57,790 bases of DNA from Calothrix anomala FACHB-343 (GTDB lineage: Bacteria; Cyanobacteriota; Cyanobacteriia; Cyanobacteriales; Nostocaceae). The DNA lies in assembly GCF_014696435.1 (NCBI RefSeq), contig NZ_JACJQG010000067.1, positions 1 to 57,790 of the forward strand, given 5' to 3'. Position numbers and translations under genes: made by a program. How positions within the stretch are numbered: position 1 is the stretch's first letter; each line of letters begins with the position of its first letter. Positions 44,841-54,311 of the stretch are shown in pieces. The notes below the pieces were generated by a model that made no database searches, had not been told where the DNA came from, and saw only the letters and a program-made list of their open reading frames with translations.

Positions 44841-45143
44841 ATGCGGATCTCCTTTGAACGCACAGGCGGCTTTGCTGGAATTAGCAAGAAAACAACCGTG
44901 GATACAGCGACTCTCCCAGCCAACGAAGCCCAAGAACTACCTATACTGGTGGAAGCGGCGGGTTTGTTTAATTTACCAGAAAAAATTACTTCACCTAATC
45001 CCCAGAGCGATCGCTTTCAATATAAATTGACAGTAGAAGACCAAGGTAAGCAACATACAGTCACAGTGAGCGAAGCTGCATTACCAGGAACCTTAAGACC
45101 TTTAATTGAGTGGCTTAATCAAGTAGCTAGGCGTCCTGGGTGA
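44841..45143 (+). CDS. Emfourin-like inhibitor of M4 peptidases
   Basis: The 100 residues begin MRISFERTGGFAGISKKTTV, matching the start of emfourin, the small protein inhibitor encoded next to protealysin. The rest (LPANEAQELPILVEAAGLFN, PDRFQYKLTV-like SDRFQYKLTVED, LIEWLNQVAR) is soluble and fits the family length. The GGAGAGGA ribosome-binding site at 44829-44836 is strong. It would bind and block the neighbouring peptidase in the cytoplasm. The gene ends five bases from the convergent response-regulator gene. Confidence 0.85.
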   Translation: MRISFERTGGFAGISKKTTVDTATLPANEAQELPILVEAAGLFNLPEKITSPNPQSDRFQYKLTVEDQGKQHTVTVSEAALPGTLRPLIEWLNQVARRPG

Positions 45144-45148
45144 ACCAC

Positions 45149-45553
45149 CTACACCGCCCGATTAAAGTATGAGGTAATTTGTTGCATCACTTCTACTAAC
45201 TCAGCAAAAGATCCTGGTCTAACAATATAGGAACTAGCTCCTAAGGCAGTTGCTTGGTTAATATCTTCAATTTCTCCAGAACTGCTGAACATAATCACAG
45301 GTAGTTGCGAAAATTCTGGTTGTTGTTTAATCCAGGCAAGTAATTCTATCCCATTCATGCGCGGCATTTTAATATCTGTCAAAATTAACTGAGGTAAAGG
45401 AGATTTTTTCAGATAGTTTACGGCTTGTTCTCCATCTTCAACTGCTTGAATTTGAATATTGAGTTTCAGCTTACTCATTGCCCGCTTAATTAATAATATA
45501 TTTCCTGGCTCATCTTCTACTAGCAGCAGCAAATTCTGCTGAGTATTACTCAT
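45149..45553 (-). CDS. Single-domain response regulator (Rcp1/CheY type)
   Basis: A receiver domain without output domain: LLLVEDEPGNILLIKRAM (acidic pocket), LILTDIKMPRMNG (phospho-acceptor Asp), VIMFSSSG (Ser in place of Thr) and YIVRPGSF. The conserved Lys of the last motif is replaced by Arg, which may change phosphorylation or signalling. The start at 45553 (MSNTQQNLLLL) is chosen; an ATG at 45577 adds eight residues. It lies on the same strand downstream of the five-PAS histidine kinase, the usual place for a phytochrome-style partner regulator. Confidence 0.92.
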   Translation of the reverse strand: MSNTQQNLLLLVEDEPGNILLIKRAMSKLKLNIQIQAVEDGEQAVNYLKKSPLPQLILTDIKMPRMNGIELLAWIKQQPEFSQLPVIMFSSSGEIEDINQATALGASSYIVRPGSFAELVEVMQQITSYFNRAV

Positions 45554-45577
45554 AGTTGTTAACTGTTGATTGCTCAA

Positions 45578-45932
45578 TGATTTTGTTCTGGAGTGGCGAT
45601 AATTTTACGCCTGTAACAGAATACTAGAGTTCATAGTCACACACTTCTGTCTAAAGTTTGGTCATTGCTCAGAGACGCGATAACCCTTGTCTGTACAATT
45701 GTCATTGGTCATTTGGGTATAAATCAGAACTTAAGCTTTAGCTATCATACCTGTCAACTTAACGTGAAACCCTTGCCAAGGCTCGATTTTTACCATCGCC
45801 TACCATTAAGCTCCGCGTTACCCCACCCCAGTTTTGTCTAAAGCCAAAACTTCCCCTCCCCGTTTACGGGGAGGGGTTAGGGGAGGGGTAAAAGGCTTGT
45901 GGGGTAAGCGTTTTAACTGTCTGAAAATGTCT
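45578..45932. repeat. Repeats between the response regulator and histidine kinase genes
   Basis: At 45670-45714 there is a decayed palindrome AGAGACGCGATAACCCTTGT of the 4531 family. At 45815-45910 an element with GCGTTACCCCAC/GTGGGGTAAGCG ends encloses the strong hairpin CCCCTCCCCG/CGGGGAGGGG (45853-45876). These elements would tend to separate transcription of the two genes. No gene is seen. Confidence 0.65.
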
Positions 45933-48900
45933 TTAATTTTGAATTTTGAATTTTGAATTTTGAATTGGTATTAGTTCTAGCCAAAAACGGCTACCTTTTC
46001 CTAGCTCGGACTCAACGCCGACGCGCCCGCCTAGACGTTCAATACCCTTTTGGACGATCGCAAGTCCTACTCCCGTACCTGAATAGGTATCTGAGCTATG
46101 TAGCCGTTCAAATACGCCAAAAATTCGTTCTTGAAATTCGGGTTCAATGCCAATACCATTGTCTGCAATCCAGATGCGAACCCAATCTTGGCGTTTTTCT
46201 GTCCAAACTTCTATTTGTGGTTTTACACCTGTTGCTACATATTTTAGGGAATTTGTCAATAAATTAATTAGGACTTGAGTTAAGATGGTACGCTGGGCAA
46301 TTACCTGGGGTAAAGGCTGGGTTACGGTAATTTCGGCTTGTTTGGCTTGGCGTTCAGGTTCCAATTGCTGGAGAATTTCTGAGACAAGAGTTGTTAAATC
46401 AACGATTTGCAACTGAATTTCTGTTTGGCTGAGGCGGCTGTAGGCGAGTAAGTCTTGAATTAACCGATCCATGCGCTGGGCAGAATCGGCAATGTGGCGA
46501 GCATATTCATGTCCGAGTTCGTCTAAACGATCGCCATTATCCTCAACTAAGGCTTCAATTAAACCGCGAATGGCGCGTAGGGGCGATCGCAAATCGTGAG
46601 ATACGCTATAAGCAAAGCGTTTTAATTCTTGGTTAACTTCTGCTAGTTGGGCGGTGCGTTGTTCTACTCGTTGTTCTAGGGTTTCATTGAGTTGCTTGAC
46701 TGCTAATTCTGCGGCTTTGCGAGCGCTAATATCTTGAATGACACTAATAAAGTAGTCGGGAATTCCCCCAGGTTGTCTGACTAAGGAGGCTGTTAAGTAA
46801 ATCCAAATCAGAGAACCGTCTTTACGAAGATAACGTTTCTCCATTGAGTAGGTTTGAATTTCTCCTACTAGCAACTGTTGCGCGTAAGCTAAATCAATTT
46901 CTAAATCTTCAGGATATGTAATTTCCTGAAAGGTTTTCTGGATTAATTCTGTATGGGAATACCCGACAATATCGCAGAGTTTTTGGTTGACTCGCAGCCA
47001 CCTACCATCCAATGCTACATGGGCAATTCCCACTGCGGCTTGATTAAAGGTAGCGCGAAACCTTTCTTCGGCTTTTTGCAGTTCGCTAACATCCCAAAAT
47101 GCACCAATCACGCCCCGCACGTTACCCGCATCATCGAATAATGGCACGGAGCGACTATCGAGAAACTTGACTTCACCATCATTAAAGACAAATTCAAACT
47201 TAGCTTCTACACTTTCCCCGGTTCTGGCTGCTTTCTGCATGGGTAATTCTGGGGGAGGAATATCTACACCATTTTTTTGAATTTTGAAATCAAAGGGATA
47301 TTCCCCAGAAGCAGGTGTAGCTGTCATGATTCCCCCTGGCTGTCTGCGTATCATGGTATAGGCGGCGCGGTTGTTTGTCATCACATGACATTCGCGATCG
47401 TGCGCAATCCAAACGGCGACGGGAATCGCTGCTAAAAATATTTCTAATTCTTCGGCTCTGGCTCTGGCGCGAGCTTCACTTTCGCGCAGGGCAACTTCGG
47501 CTTGATACCGCTCGGTAATATCTAATACATTGACAATGCGATAAAGGATATTACCCCACTCATCTTTAACAACCGTGATATCAATAAATACTGGAAATAT
47601 TGTGCCATCTTTACGAAGATGTTTTGATTCATAAGTCAGATGTCCGGTTTCGTTCACCTGTTGGATAAACATCCGCGCCTGTACATGAGATTCAGGGGGA
47701 AATAATTCTAAAATTGGTTTTCCGATTAATTCTGCTACTGTATAACCATGCATTCGCGCAAAAGCCGGATTAACTAATTCAATTACCGCCTCTCTACTAA
47801 TTGCTAAGGCATGTTCGGCAAATTGAAAGATATCTTGATATTTTTGTAAATCGGCTTCGGCTTGTTTGCGCTCGGTAATATCAATAGCCATTGTCATTAC
47901 CATTTTACGGCGATCGCGCAATTTACCCAGAGGAGCAGAATAAAAATCCCATAGGCGTTTTTCTTGGGTATTAGTTGTTACATAATGTTCCCCTTGGGGA
48001 GTGCGTTCTGTTAATTGATATAATCGGGCGATCGCATTCTGCATTTGTGCTTGACGCAAGCCATAAGCCTTTTCTGTCCAATCGCCAATTGTGGGGATTT
48101 CTTCGGGACGATACCCGGTAATTTCTGTCCATGCATGATTAATTTGTAACACTTGCCCATCTTCAGCATGGAGAATAATCGGCAAAGGTGCGTCTAAAAT
48201 CGCCCGCCGGAAACGTTCTTCACTTTCCTGTAAAGCTGCTTCCGCTTGCTTGCGATTGGTAATATCAGAGCGAATGGCAATATATTGATATGGCTTACCG
48301 CGATCGTCTAGAAACGGTACGATAGTTGTCGCTACCCAATAAAAGCTACCATCCTTGGCGCGGTTTTTAATTTCCCCTTGCCAAACTTCTCCTTGGGAAA
48401 TCGTTTTCCACATTTGGGTAAAAAAGCTTTTGGGATGATAGCCAGAATTAATAATTCGATGGCTTTGTCCAATTAATTCTGCTGGAGAAAATTGGGAAAG
48501 TTCGCAAAATTTATCATTAACGTAGCTAATAATTCCTCTGGCGTCAGTAATTGCCACAATTGAGGACTCATCAAGGGCAAACTTAATATCTGCTAATTCC
48601 CGCAAAGATTGTTCTAAAGCTACATTAGTTTGGGATAACTCGGCTGTGCGTTCTTCTACACGCATTTCTAGGCGGGCGTAGCTATCTCTCAAAGCTGACT
48701 TGGCTAATTGACGCTTGAGATCCACCTGCACTAATCTTTGGGCGCAGTACCAAGTTAAGCCTAAAAAAGCCACGACATTTCCCGTAACATGGAGAGAAAG
48801 CCCAAAAGCCTCATCAAACCAGCCAATCTTTTCTCCCAACAACTGCAACCATCCCAAAATAAAGGGAATCGCCACCGCCGCCGGTATCAGCACCCTGGCG

Positions 48901-49592
48901 GTAATTCCCCCGGCGGTATTGCTGACAAACAAACTCATCCATCCTCCCTCAGGAGCAGCAAATAATATACCCAGTGAGAGAATAAAAAAGGCGATCGCTG
49001 TATGTAGAGCAGTAAAAGTATAAAATGCTAATCCAAATATCGGTTCAGCGCCGTAAGTATAACCAATGACTACTTGTAAGGTAATTAACGCGGTAACCAG
49101 TGCTAATATTTGCACCAGTTGATAACGAATAATTCTCCCCAGCAACAGCCACAAAGCTATACCCATAAGGGTAAAATTCAATGCTGTCACCGGAGCCATT
49201 CTTCCAGGGTTAGAAGTAGCGATCGCTCTTGGTTCGTCTGTAAATACTAATTGATCTATCCCCAGGTTCCAGCCAAATGCATACTGACTGAGATTCAGCA
49301 GTCCTAGTAAGGTAATAAATAAAGCACAACCTTGAGCTAATCTTCGTTTACCTGAGCTAGTTGATTGTAAAAAATATAACCCCATTCCGGCAAACACAAA
49401 GCCCAGTGCGGCATTAGCTTTCATCGTTACCCACTGAGGTAAAATACTTTTGATAGTAGGAATATCAAACACCCAACCCAGCAGCACAACGCAGCCGATC
49501 AACACAACGCCAAGGCTGCAAACCTGGGAAGTCTTTTTGAGCGCAGTTAACAAACCGCGATCGCCCTGAGCAATATCCATAGTAGCTTCCAA
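45933..49592 (-). CDS. Membrane histidine kinase with five PAS domains
   Basis: The protein has 1,219 residues. Residues 1-290 hold about eight hydrophobic segments (a MASE-like sensor region; [31 protein letters not shown]). A short coiled linker leads to five PAS/PAC units starting near 335, 460, 585, 715 and 845. Then come a dimerisation domain with [18 protein letters not shown] (phospho-acceptor His) and an ATPase domain with [29 protein letters not shown] and [18 protein letters not shown]. This resembles kinases that act with Rcp1-type regulators. The final residues [12 protein letters not shown] are encoded by a repeat that replaced the original 3' end. A second ATG four codons in is an alternative start. 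Confidence 0.93.
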   Translation of the reverse strand: MEATMDIAQGDRGLLTALKKTSQVCSLGVVLIGCVVLLGWVFDIPTIKSILPQWVTMKANAALGFVFAGMGLYFLQSTSSGKRRLAQGCALFITLLGLLNLSQYAFGWNLGIDQLVFTDEPRAIATSNPGRMAPVTALNFTLMGIALWLLLGRIIRYQLVQILALVTALITLQVVIGYTYGAEPIFGLAFYTFTALHTAIAFFILSLGILFAAPEGGWMSLFVSNTAGGITARVLIPAAVAIPFILGWLQLLGEKIGWFDEAFGLSLHVTGNVVAFLGLTWYCAQRLVQVDLKRQLAKSALRDSYARLEMRVEERTAELSQTNVALEQSLRELADIKFALDESSIVAITDARGIISYVNDKFCELSQFSPAELIGQSHRIINSGYHPKSFFTQMWKTISQGEVWQGEIKNRAKDGSFYWVATTIVPFLDDRGKPYQYIAIRSDITNRKQAEAALQESEERFRRAILDAPLPIILHAEDGQVLQINHAWTEITGYRPEEIPTIGDWTEKAYGLRQAQMQNAIARLYQLTERTPQGEHYVTTNTQEKRLWDFYSAPLGKLRDRRKMVMTMAIDITERKQAEADLQKYQDIFQFAEHALAISREAVIELVNPAFARMHGYTVAELIGKPILELFPPESHVQARMFIQQVNETGHLTYESKHLRKDGTIFPVFIDITVVKDEWGNILYRIVNVLDITERYQAEVALRESEARARARAEELEIFLAAIPVAVWIAHDRECHVMTNNRAAYTMIRRQPGGIMTATPASGEYPFDFKIQKNGVDIPPPELPMQKAARTGESVEAKFEFVFNDGEVKFLDSRSVPLFDDAGNVRGVIGAFWDVSELQKAEERFRATFNQAAVGIAHVALDGRWLRVNQKLCDIVGYSHTELIQKTFQEITYPEDLEIDLAYAQQLLVGEIQTYSMEKRYLRKDGSLIWIYLTASLVRQPGGIPDYFISVIQDISARKAAELAVKQLNETLEQRVEQRTAQLAEVNQELKRFAYSVSHDLRSPLRAIRGLIEALVEDNGDRLDELGHEYARHIADSAQRMDRLIQDLLAYSRLSQTEIQLQIVDLTTLVSEILQQLEPERQAKQAEITVTQPLPQVIAQRTILTQVLINLLTNSLKYVATGVKPQIEVWTEKRQDWVRIWIADNGIGIEPEFQERIFGVFERLHSSDTYSGTGVGLAIVQKGIERLGGRVGVESELGKGSRFWLELIPIQNSKFKIQN

Positions 49593-49617
49593 CTCCTATA
49601 AAATAGGGGCGCTGAGA

Positions 49618-49749
49618 CTAGTACTCTGACAACTCAACTTTACTGGGTGAATCATTTTTTTACTTCTCTTCTTTACCTCTTTCTTAGCGCCCTTCGCGTC
49701 TTCGTGGTTCGTTTCTTTACCCCTTAAAGTTGGATTGCCAGAGTACTAG
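49618..49749. mobile_element. 132-bp MITE-like element just upstream of the histidine kinase gene
   Basis: CTAGTACTCTGACAACTCAA and its partner form 25-bp imperfect terminal inverted repeats (49618-49642 and 49725-49749; the right end reads TTGCCAGAGTACTAG). The interior holds a CTTCGCGTCTTCGTGGTTCG stretch also seen near 170-190 and 19,270. It ends 25 bases from the kinase start codon, so it must form part of the leader or promoter. Confidence 0.8.
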
Positions 49750-50142
49750 TAATTTGTATTATTAATTATAAGGGGTAAGTTTCTTCTTCTTTTCACTACC
49801 CTGCGGGAAGCCGCTATGCGTCTCGGTTTTTTGTCAATCAAAATTTTGGCAATAAACTACTAATTGAAAACTAAAAAGATTTGCTCAGATTAGGTTTTGG
49901 TTAAGAGTTGATTGCGGAAAATTTAAAGTAATCTGTCATAGAGAATTTATCGCGATTCTCTAAAATAGAGCAACCCATTCACAACCGGAAACTCAGATAC
50001 AGCCTGAATTTCTTAATTTTGAATTGTGAAATTTGAAATTTGAATTGGTATTAGATGTTCTATGTGATACTCTTCTGTCAAAGCATCTATGAAAATTTAG
50101 CTTTTGTGTCTGGAATATTCTCTCTAAATCAGCAAAAAACCT
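49750..50142. repeat. Gap with dispersed repeats between divergent genes
   Basis: It holds another ATTAATTATAAGGGGTAAG-type repeat (49763-49830) and, at 50014-50055, TTTTGAATT units ending TGAATTGGTATTAG, the same repeat that forms the end of the histidine kinase gene. The promoter of the 755-residue protein gene should lie near 50,050-50,140; no motif is clear. Confidence 0.55.
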
Positions 50143-52410
50143 ATGTATAAATTCCAGGTTATTGCATACACACAAGCGGGTGAATCTATTGCTCTAGTGG
50201 GTTCTACTCCTGAATTGGGATTGTGGGATATTAGCAAATGTATTCGCCTTTGCACAAGTAGCGATCGCTATCCTTTATGGTGGACAGAGACAGAAATCGA
50301 TATTCAGCCATCTTTACCATCTAGGGAACAGCCGCAGGTGGAATATAAGTATGTCTGTCTCGATAGCAAAGGTAATGGGCGATGGGAGGCTTTAGGCGCA
50401 AATCGTTGGCTACCGCTCAACTCTGATAAGCAGTCTGGTACTATAGTTGTAGATGATGGCGCTTTTGGTTATTTGCAGCCTTACCCCTTTGGTTTTATTG
50501 AACAGTCTGCTGTTAAGAAGCCTTTAGAATCAGGTGATGCAGGTTTAAAAATTGTCGTTATTGGCAGTTCTGTAGCTGTAGGTCATAGAGCTTGGTTGTT
50601 AGAAGGTTGGGTTTGGCAATTAGAACAGGCTTTATCGGCAAAATACGGACACAGACTGGTAAATGTCTCTGAGGTAGGAGCGAATGTCAGCAGAACCATC
50701 GCTCGATTTGCTTCAGCAGTCACCCCAGAACAACCAGATATTGTGATTATTGCTTTGTCTTTGGGGAACGAAGGGTTAGCTTACTGTCCCCCTCACGAAC
50801 GGCGCGCGGTACAGCGACGCTTTGAAAGCGGCTTACAGCAGCTGGTGAAAATGACGCGCGCATTGGGAGCAATTCCCATTCTCGGCGGAGTTTATCCCAA
50901 TAATGACTATAATTCAGAACATCACTGGCTGTTGCAAGATACCCACAACCGGATGTTGAATTGGGGTGTGCCTATAATCGATTGGTTAGCATTACTAGAT
51001 AACGGACAGGGACGCTGGCGAAAAGGGATATCCTTCGATCCAGCTCATCCTAACACTATTGGTCATCGCCTGATGTATCAAGGGATCGACTTGAATTTGT
51101 TTCAAATTGACAAAGACGAACTCGCCAAACAAAAGCAACGTTTTTGGCAACCAGATGAAGTACCGATTTATCTTGACAATGCAGGGTTTTATGTCTGTGC
51201 TTCTATTGAGGAGAAGCGTTTGCGAATCGTTAATCCTTCAAAATATAGCTATACCATTGCTCCCTATTGGCAAGAACTGCAAACTGTACTGCAAAGTAAA
51301 GCCGGATTGATTCCAGGAATCTACATTGCCAAAAATCCCCAGAAAGGAACGCTTCCCTTTTTTGCAGTGCCGGAAGATGGCGCGATCGCTACTTTGGTAG
51401 AAATTCCCCCTGGTGCTGAGGTAGAATATGTGGCGGCGTTTAATCTGTTTGCGCCCAACAACGCCCAAGTTTTATTTTATGACGGACATCTGGGACTTTT
51501 GCAAGCCGACGAGCAGCAATTGTGGGCGATCAATGAATCAGATCATGAGTATAATATTCAACCCATGTGGCAGGAGGTACGGAGCGCCCTCAAAGCTCTG
51601 CCAACGGGTGTTTATGAAGACCCTCTACATCCCGATATTCCTTTCCGGACAATGATGATTGGCAATTACGGGTTAGAAAGTCGGGTAAAAATACCAGCTA
51701 AATCGGCTGTATTATTTCAATATAAATGTAAATTATCAGACATCAGCCGTGTAGGGATAATTCCCCTGGGCGATCGCTGTGCTGTACGGATGATGTTGTA
51801 TAAAATGGAGTATGATGGCCCCGCTTTTCCCTTTGATTTAACGCGCACTACCAAAATTGCAGATATTGCAGATATCATCGAAAATCGCTTTGCTGATATG
51901 TGGAATCCAAGCTTTCTGCATTACAATCCAGAAGCAGGTAGAATTTACCACAGCAAATGGACGGGTTTATCCTTTGCCCATGAAGTTGAGGATACAGACG
52001 ATCCTGTAAATAATATGTCTCCCGTTCATGGAAGAATGCGCGATCGCTACCAGGCGCGATCGCAAAGATTTTGGTATAGTATTGAAAATTGCGACCAAGT
52101 GCTTTTCGTCCGTACAGGAATTAGCGATCGCGCTGGAGCGATGGATTTACTAAATAAGTTAGAAAAGCATTGTCAGGGTAAGCCATTTCAGTTACTCCTG
52201 CTTTCTCCCCAAGCTAGCGATGAGTTTTTAGGACTACCTCGCCTGCTGCATTATAATGTAGAGTTCAATCCCGATCGCATGTATGATGACTTGGGACATT
52301 GGCTATATTGCACAGAAGTAATGCGGGGAATTCTGGAATCTATTGGTGTTTCTAGCAAAAATCTCTTTTGGTGTCCGCCAAATCCTCCAAAGGATAAGTT
52401 GAAAGGTTAG
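50143..52410 (+). CDS. CBM20 / SGNH-hydrolase / DUF1796 papain-like fusion protein
   Basis: This 755-residue protein has three recognisable parts. Residues 1-110 resemble a CBM20 starch-binding domain (VIAYTQAGESIALVGSTPEL, GLWD, YKYVCLD). Residues about 125-325 are an SGNH/GDSL hydrolase with nucleophile block IGSSVAVGHRAW, LGNEG and the acid-base block DPAHPNTIGH. Two related modules of about 85 residues follow (near 340-430 and 447-527; YTIAPYWQELQTVL and YNIQPMWQEVRSAL). Residues about 532-745 match the DUF1796 papain-like family (IIPLGDRCAVRMMLYK with the candidate Cys, FPFDLTRTT, MSPVHGRMRDRY with the candidate His). No signal peptide is seen. Role unknown: perhaps deacylation or processing of glycan-bound esters. 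Confidence 0.8.
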   Translation: MYKFQVIAYTQAGESIALVGSTPELGLWDISKCIRLCTSSDRYPLWWTETEIDIQPSLPSREQPQVEYKYVCLDSKGNGRWEALGANRWLPLNSDKQSGTIVVDDGAFGYLQPYPFGFIEQSAVKKPLESGDAGLKIVVIGSSVAVGHRAWLLEGWVWQLEQALSAKYGHRLVNVSEVGANVSRTIARFASAVTPEQPDIVIIALSLGNEGLAYCPPHERRAVQRRFESGLQQLVKMTRALGAIPILGGVYPNNDYNSEHHWLLQDTHNRMLNWGVPIIDWLALLDNGQGRWRKGISFDPAHPNTIGHRLMYQGIDLNLFQIDKDELAKQKQRFWQPDEVPIYLDNAGFYVCASIEEKRLRIVNPSKYSYTIAPYWQELQTVLQSKAGLIPGIYIAKNPQKGTLPFFAVPEDGAIATLVEIPPGAEVEYVAAFNLFAPNNAQVLFYDGHLGLLQADEQQLWAINESDHEYNIQPMWQEVRSALKALPTGVYEDPLHPDIPFRTMMIGNYGLESRVKIPAKSAVLFQYKCKLSDISRVGIIPLGDRCAVRMMLYKMEYDGPAFPFDLTRTTKIADIADIIENRFADMWNPSFLHYNPEAGRIYHSKWTGLSFAHEVEDTDDPVNNMSPVHGRMRDRYQARSQRFWYSIENCDQVLFVRTGISDRAGAMDLLNKLEKHCQGKPFQLLLLSPQASDEFLGLPRLLHYNVEFNPDRMYDDLGHWLYCTEVMRGILESIGVSSKNLFWCPPNPPKDKLKG

Positions 52411-52699
52411 GAGCTTTTTGTATGATTTGGGGTGATTTTGGAGCTTTGAGGCGAAATAAGCGTTCTGTGTTTCTTAGTCATCCCATTTTTTTAACGCAAA
52501 GGTGCGCTAAGGTATGCGCTAAGGTACGCAGAGGATGAGTAATACCAATTCTCCAAAATATGACTACACGTAGGCAGCAGGGGGGCAGGGAGCAGGGGGC
52601 AGGGGGACAAGGGGGACAAGGAAGAATAATGACAAATGACTAATGACAAATGACTAATGACAGCCTTTAGCAGCTATCTTTGCACCACCCTACTTAGAG
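52411..52699. repeat. Short repeats between convergent genes
   Basis: It contains GTGCGCTAAGGTATGCGCTA, a GGGGGCAGGGAGCAGGGGGC run near 52,580 and four ATGACAAATGACTA units near 52,628-52,660. No clear intrinsic terminator is present. Confidence 0.55.
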
Positions 52700-54190
52700 T
52701 TAGCGAAATAGTTCAATTACTGATGGCTTGGTTACTTTTCCCATTGCGTTGCGCGGTAATTCTGCAACTGTCAAAATTCGGGTGGGGATTTTATAAACTG
52801 CTAATTGCTCTTTTGCCCATATGCGAAAAGATTCTAATGTTAACTGGCGTTGGGGTTGCAATACTAAAGCCGCACAAACTCGTTCACCCCATTCTGGATC
52901 GGTAACTCCTACGACTGCACATTCTTGAATATCTGGATGGGTTCTTAATACTTCTTCAATTTCTAAGGCGGAAACTTTATATCCTCCGGTTTTGATGATA
53001 TCTACGCTGATTCTGCCTAAAATGCGGTAGTTACCATTTTCAACTACGGCGAGATCTCCAGTACAAAACCAGCCATTTTGAAAAGCTTTGGCGGTTGCTT
53101 GGGGATTTTGCCAATATTCTAAAAATACTGTGGGGCCTTTGACTTGGATTTCTCCTGGTGTTCCTGGTGGTACTAATTCTCCACTTTCATCTACTAATCT
53201 TACTTCCACTTGGGGCAATGGTTGACCTACATATCCTGAGTATCGTTGAGCGTGTAAAGAGTTGGATAGCGCCATACCGATTTCTGTCATTCCATAGCGT
53301 TCTAGCAAAAAATGGCTGCTGATGCTGCGCCACTTTTCTAAAACTTGAACTGGTAAAGCTGCGGAACCAGAAACCATGAGGCGCATTTTCTCACAACCTG
53401 CTGTCATGCTTTTTTGGCGTTCCTTGGTAGCGTTTTCCCAAGCAGCAATTAGTTTGACATAAATTGTTGGGACTGCCATAAATAAGGTGAAATCACCCTG
53501 AGAAATTCGGTTCCAAACAACTTCAGCATCAAACTTACTCAACATATGACATTCTGCTCCAGCCCATAAAGCACAAGTCAGAACGTTAATAATTCCATGA
53601 ATATGATGCAGGGGTAATATATGTAAAATGCGATCGCTTGCTGTCCATTCCCAAGCAGCGATTAAGCTAGTTACTTGGGCTTGGATGTTTTGATGAGTTG
53701 TTACCACGCCTTTGGGTTTCCCTGTTGTTCCGCTAGTGTAGAGAATTAAGGCGCGTCTGGTAATATCGACATCAGGGAGAGGATTAACAGAATTTGGCAG
53801 AGTATCTGAGGTGAGGATAAATCGCAAATTTTTTTCAGTGGCGATCGCGCGTAATATCTGCTCATAATTGGGATGAGCAACAATAATTGATGCGCCTGAA
53901 TTTGTAATTACATAATCTAATTCTGGTTTTGGGTGAGAAATACACAGAGGTACAGCGATTCCGCCAGCGCGCCAAATCCCCCACTGTGTAGCGACATACT
54001 CAAACCCTGGTGGAATCAGAAATGCAACTCGTTGCTCTTGTAAATCTGCTGTATTTTTGAGAAGATGTGTTGCTATTTGACTGGAAGTATGCAGCAAATC
54101 TCTATAGGTAAATGCTCCTTCATTTGTTGCGATCGCTATTTTCTCGTTATGTTCTTGAGCAAGAGTAATTAACGGGAGATTTACTGGCAT
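52700..54190 (-). CDS. Malonyl-CoA synthetase-like acyl-CoA ligase (ANL family)
   Basis: The protein has 496 residues with AMP-forming ligase core motifs: LILYTSGTTGKPKGVVTTHQ, LPLHHIHGIINVL, ERYGMTEIGMALSN, GWFCTGDLAVVENGNYRIL, GRISVDIIKTGGYKVSALEI and the catalytic Lys in PRNAMGKVTK near the C-terminus. The GMTEIGMALSN and KTGGYKVSALEIE stretches are close to the MatB/ACSF3 group that activates malonate or methylmalonate, so that is the preferred substrate (inference). It is soluble and stand-alone, without a carrier protein. No operon partner is obvious. The ATG at 54190 gives the expected family length. Confidence 0.85.
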   Translation of the reverse strand: MPVNLPLITLAQEHNEKIAIATNEGAFTYRDLLHTSSQIATHLLKNTADLQEQRVAFLIPPGFEYVATQWGIWRAGGIAVPLCISHPKPELDYVITNSGASIIVAHPNYEQILRAIATEKNLRFILTSDTLPNSVNPLPDVDITRRALILYTSGTTGKPKGVVTTHQNIQAQVTSLIAAWEWTASDRILHILPLHHIHGIINVLTCALWAGAECHMLSKFDAEVVWNRISQGDFTLFMAVPTIYVKLIAAWENATKERQKSMTAGCEKMRLMVSGSAALPVQVLEKWRSISSHFLLERYGMTEIGMALSNSLHAQRYSGYVGQPLPQVEVRLVDESGELVPPGTPGEIQVKGPTVFLEYWQNPQATAKAFQNGWFCTGDLAVVENGNYRILGRISVDIIKTGGYKVSALEIEEVLRTHPDIQECAVVGVTDPEWGERVCAALVLQPQRQLTLESFRIWAKEQLAVYKIPTRILTVAELPRNAMGKVTKPSVIELFR

Positions 54191-54311
54191 AGCTTACATT
54201 CTCTGAGGGTAGATTGCAAATTGCAGCAGTCAAGATAATTGTAAGCTTACGCCGTGCTTTTCCCTGCTTTTTGGATTTAATCACAAGGAGGCTATATTAA
54301 ACCAGATCCTT

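Noticed and set aside
45853-45876. GC-rich hairpin as an intrinsic terminator of the histidine kinase
   Set aside because: No T-run follows on either strand and it sits inside a repeat element with its own inverted ends.
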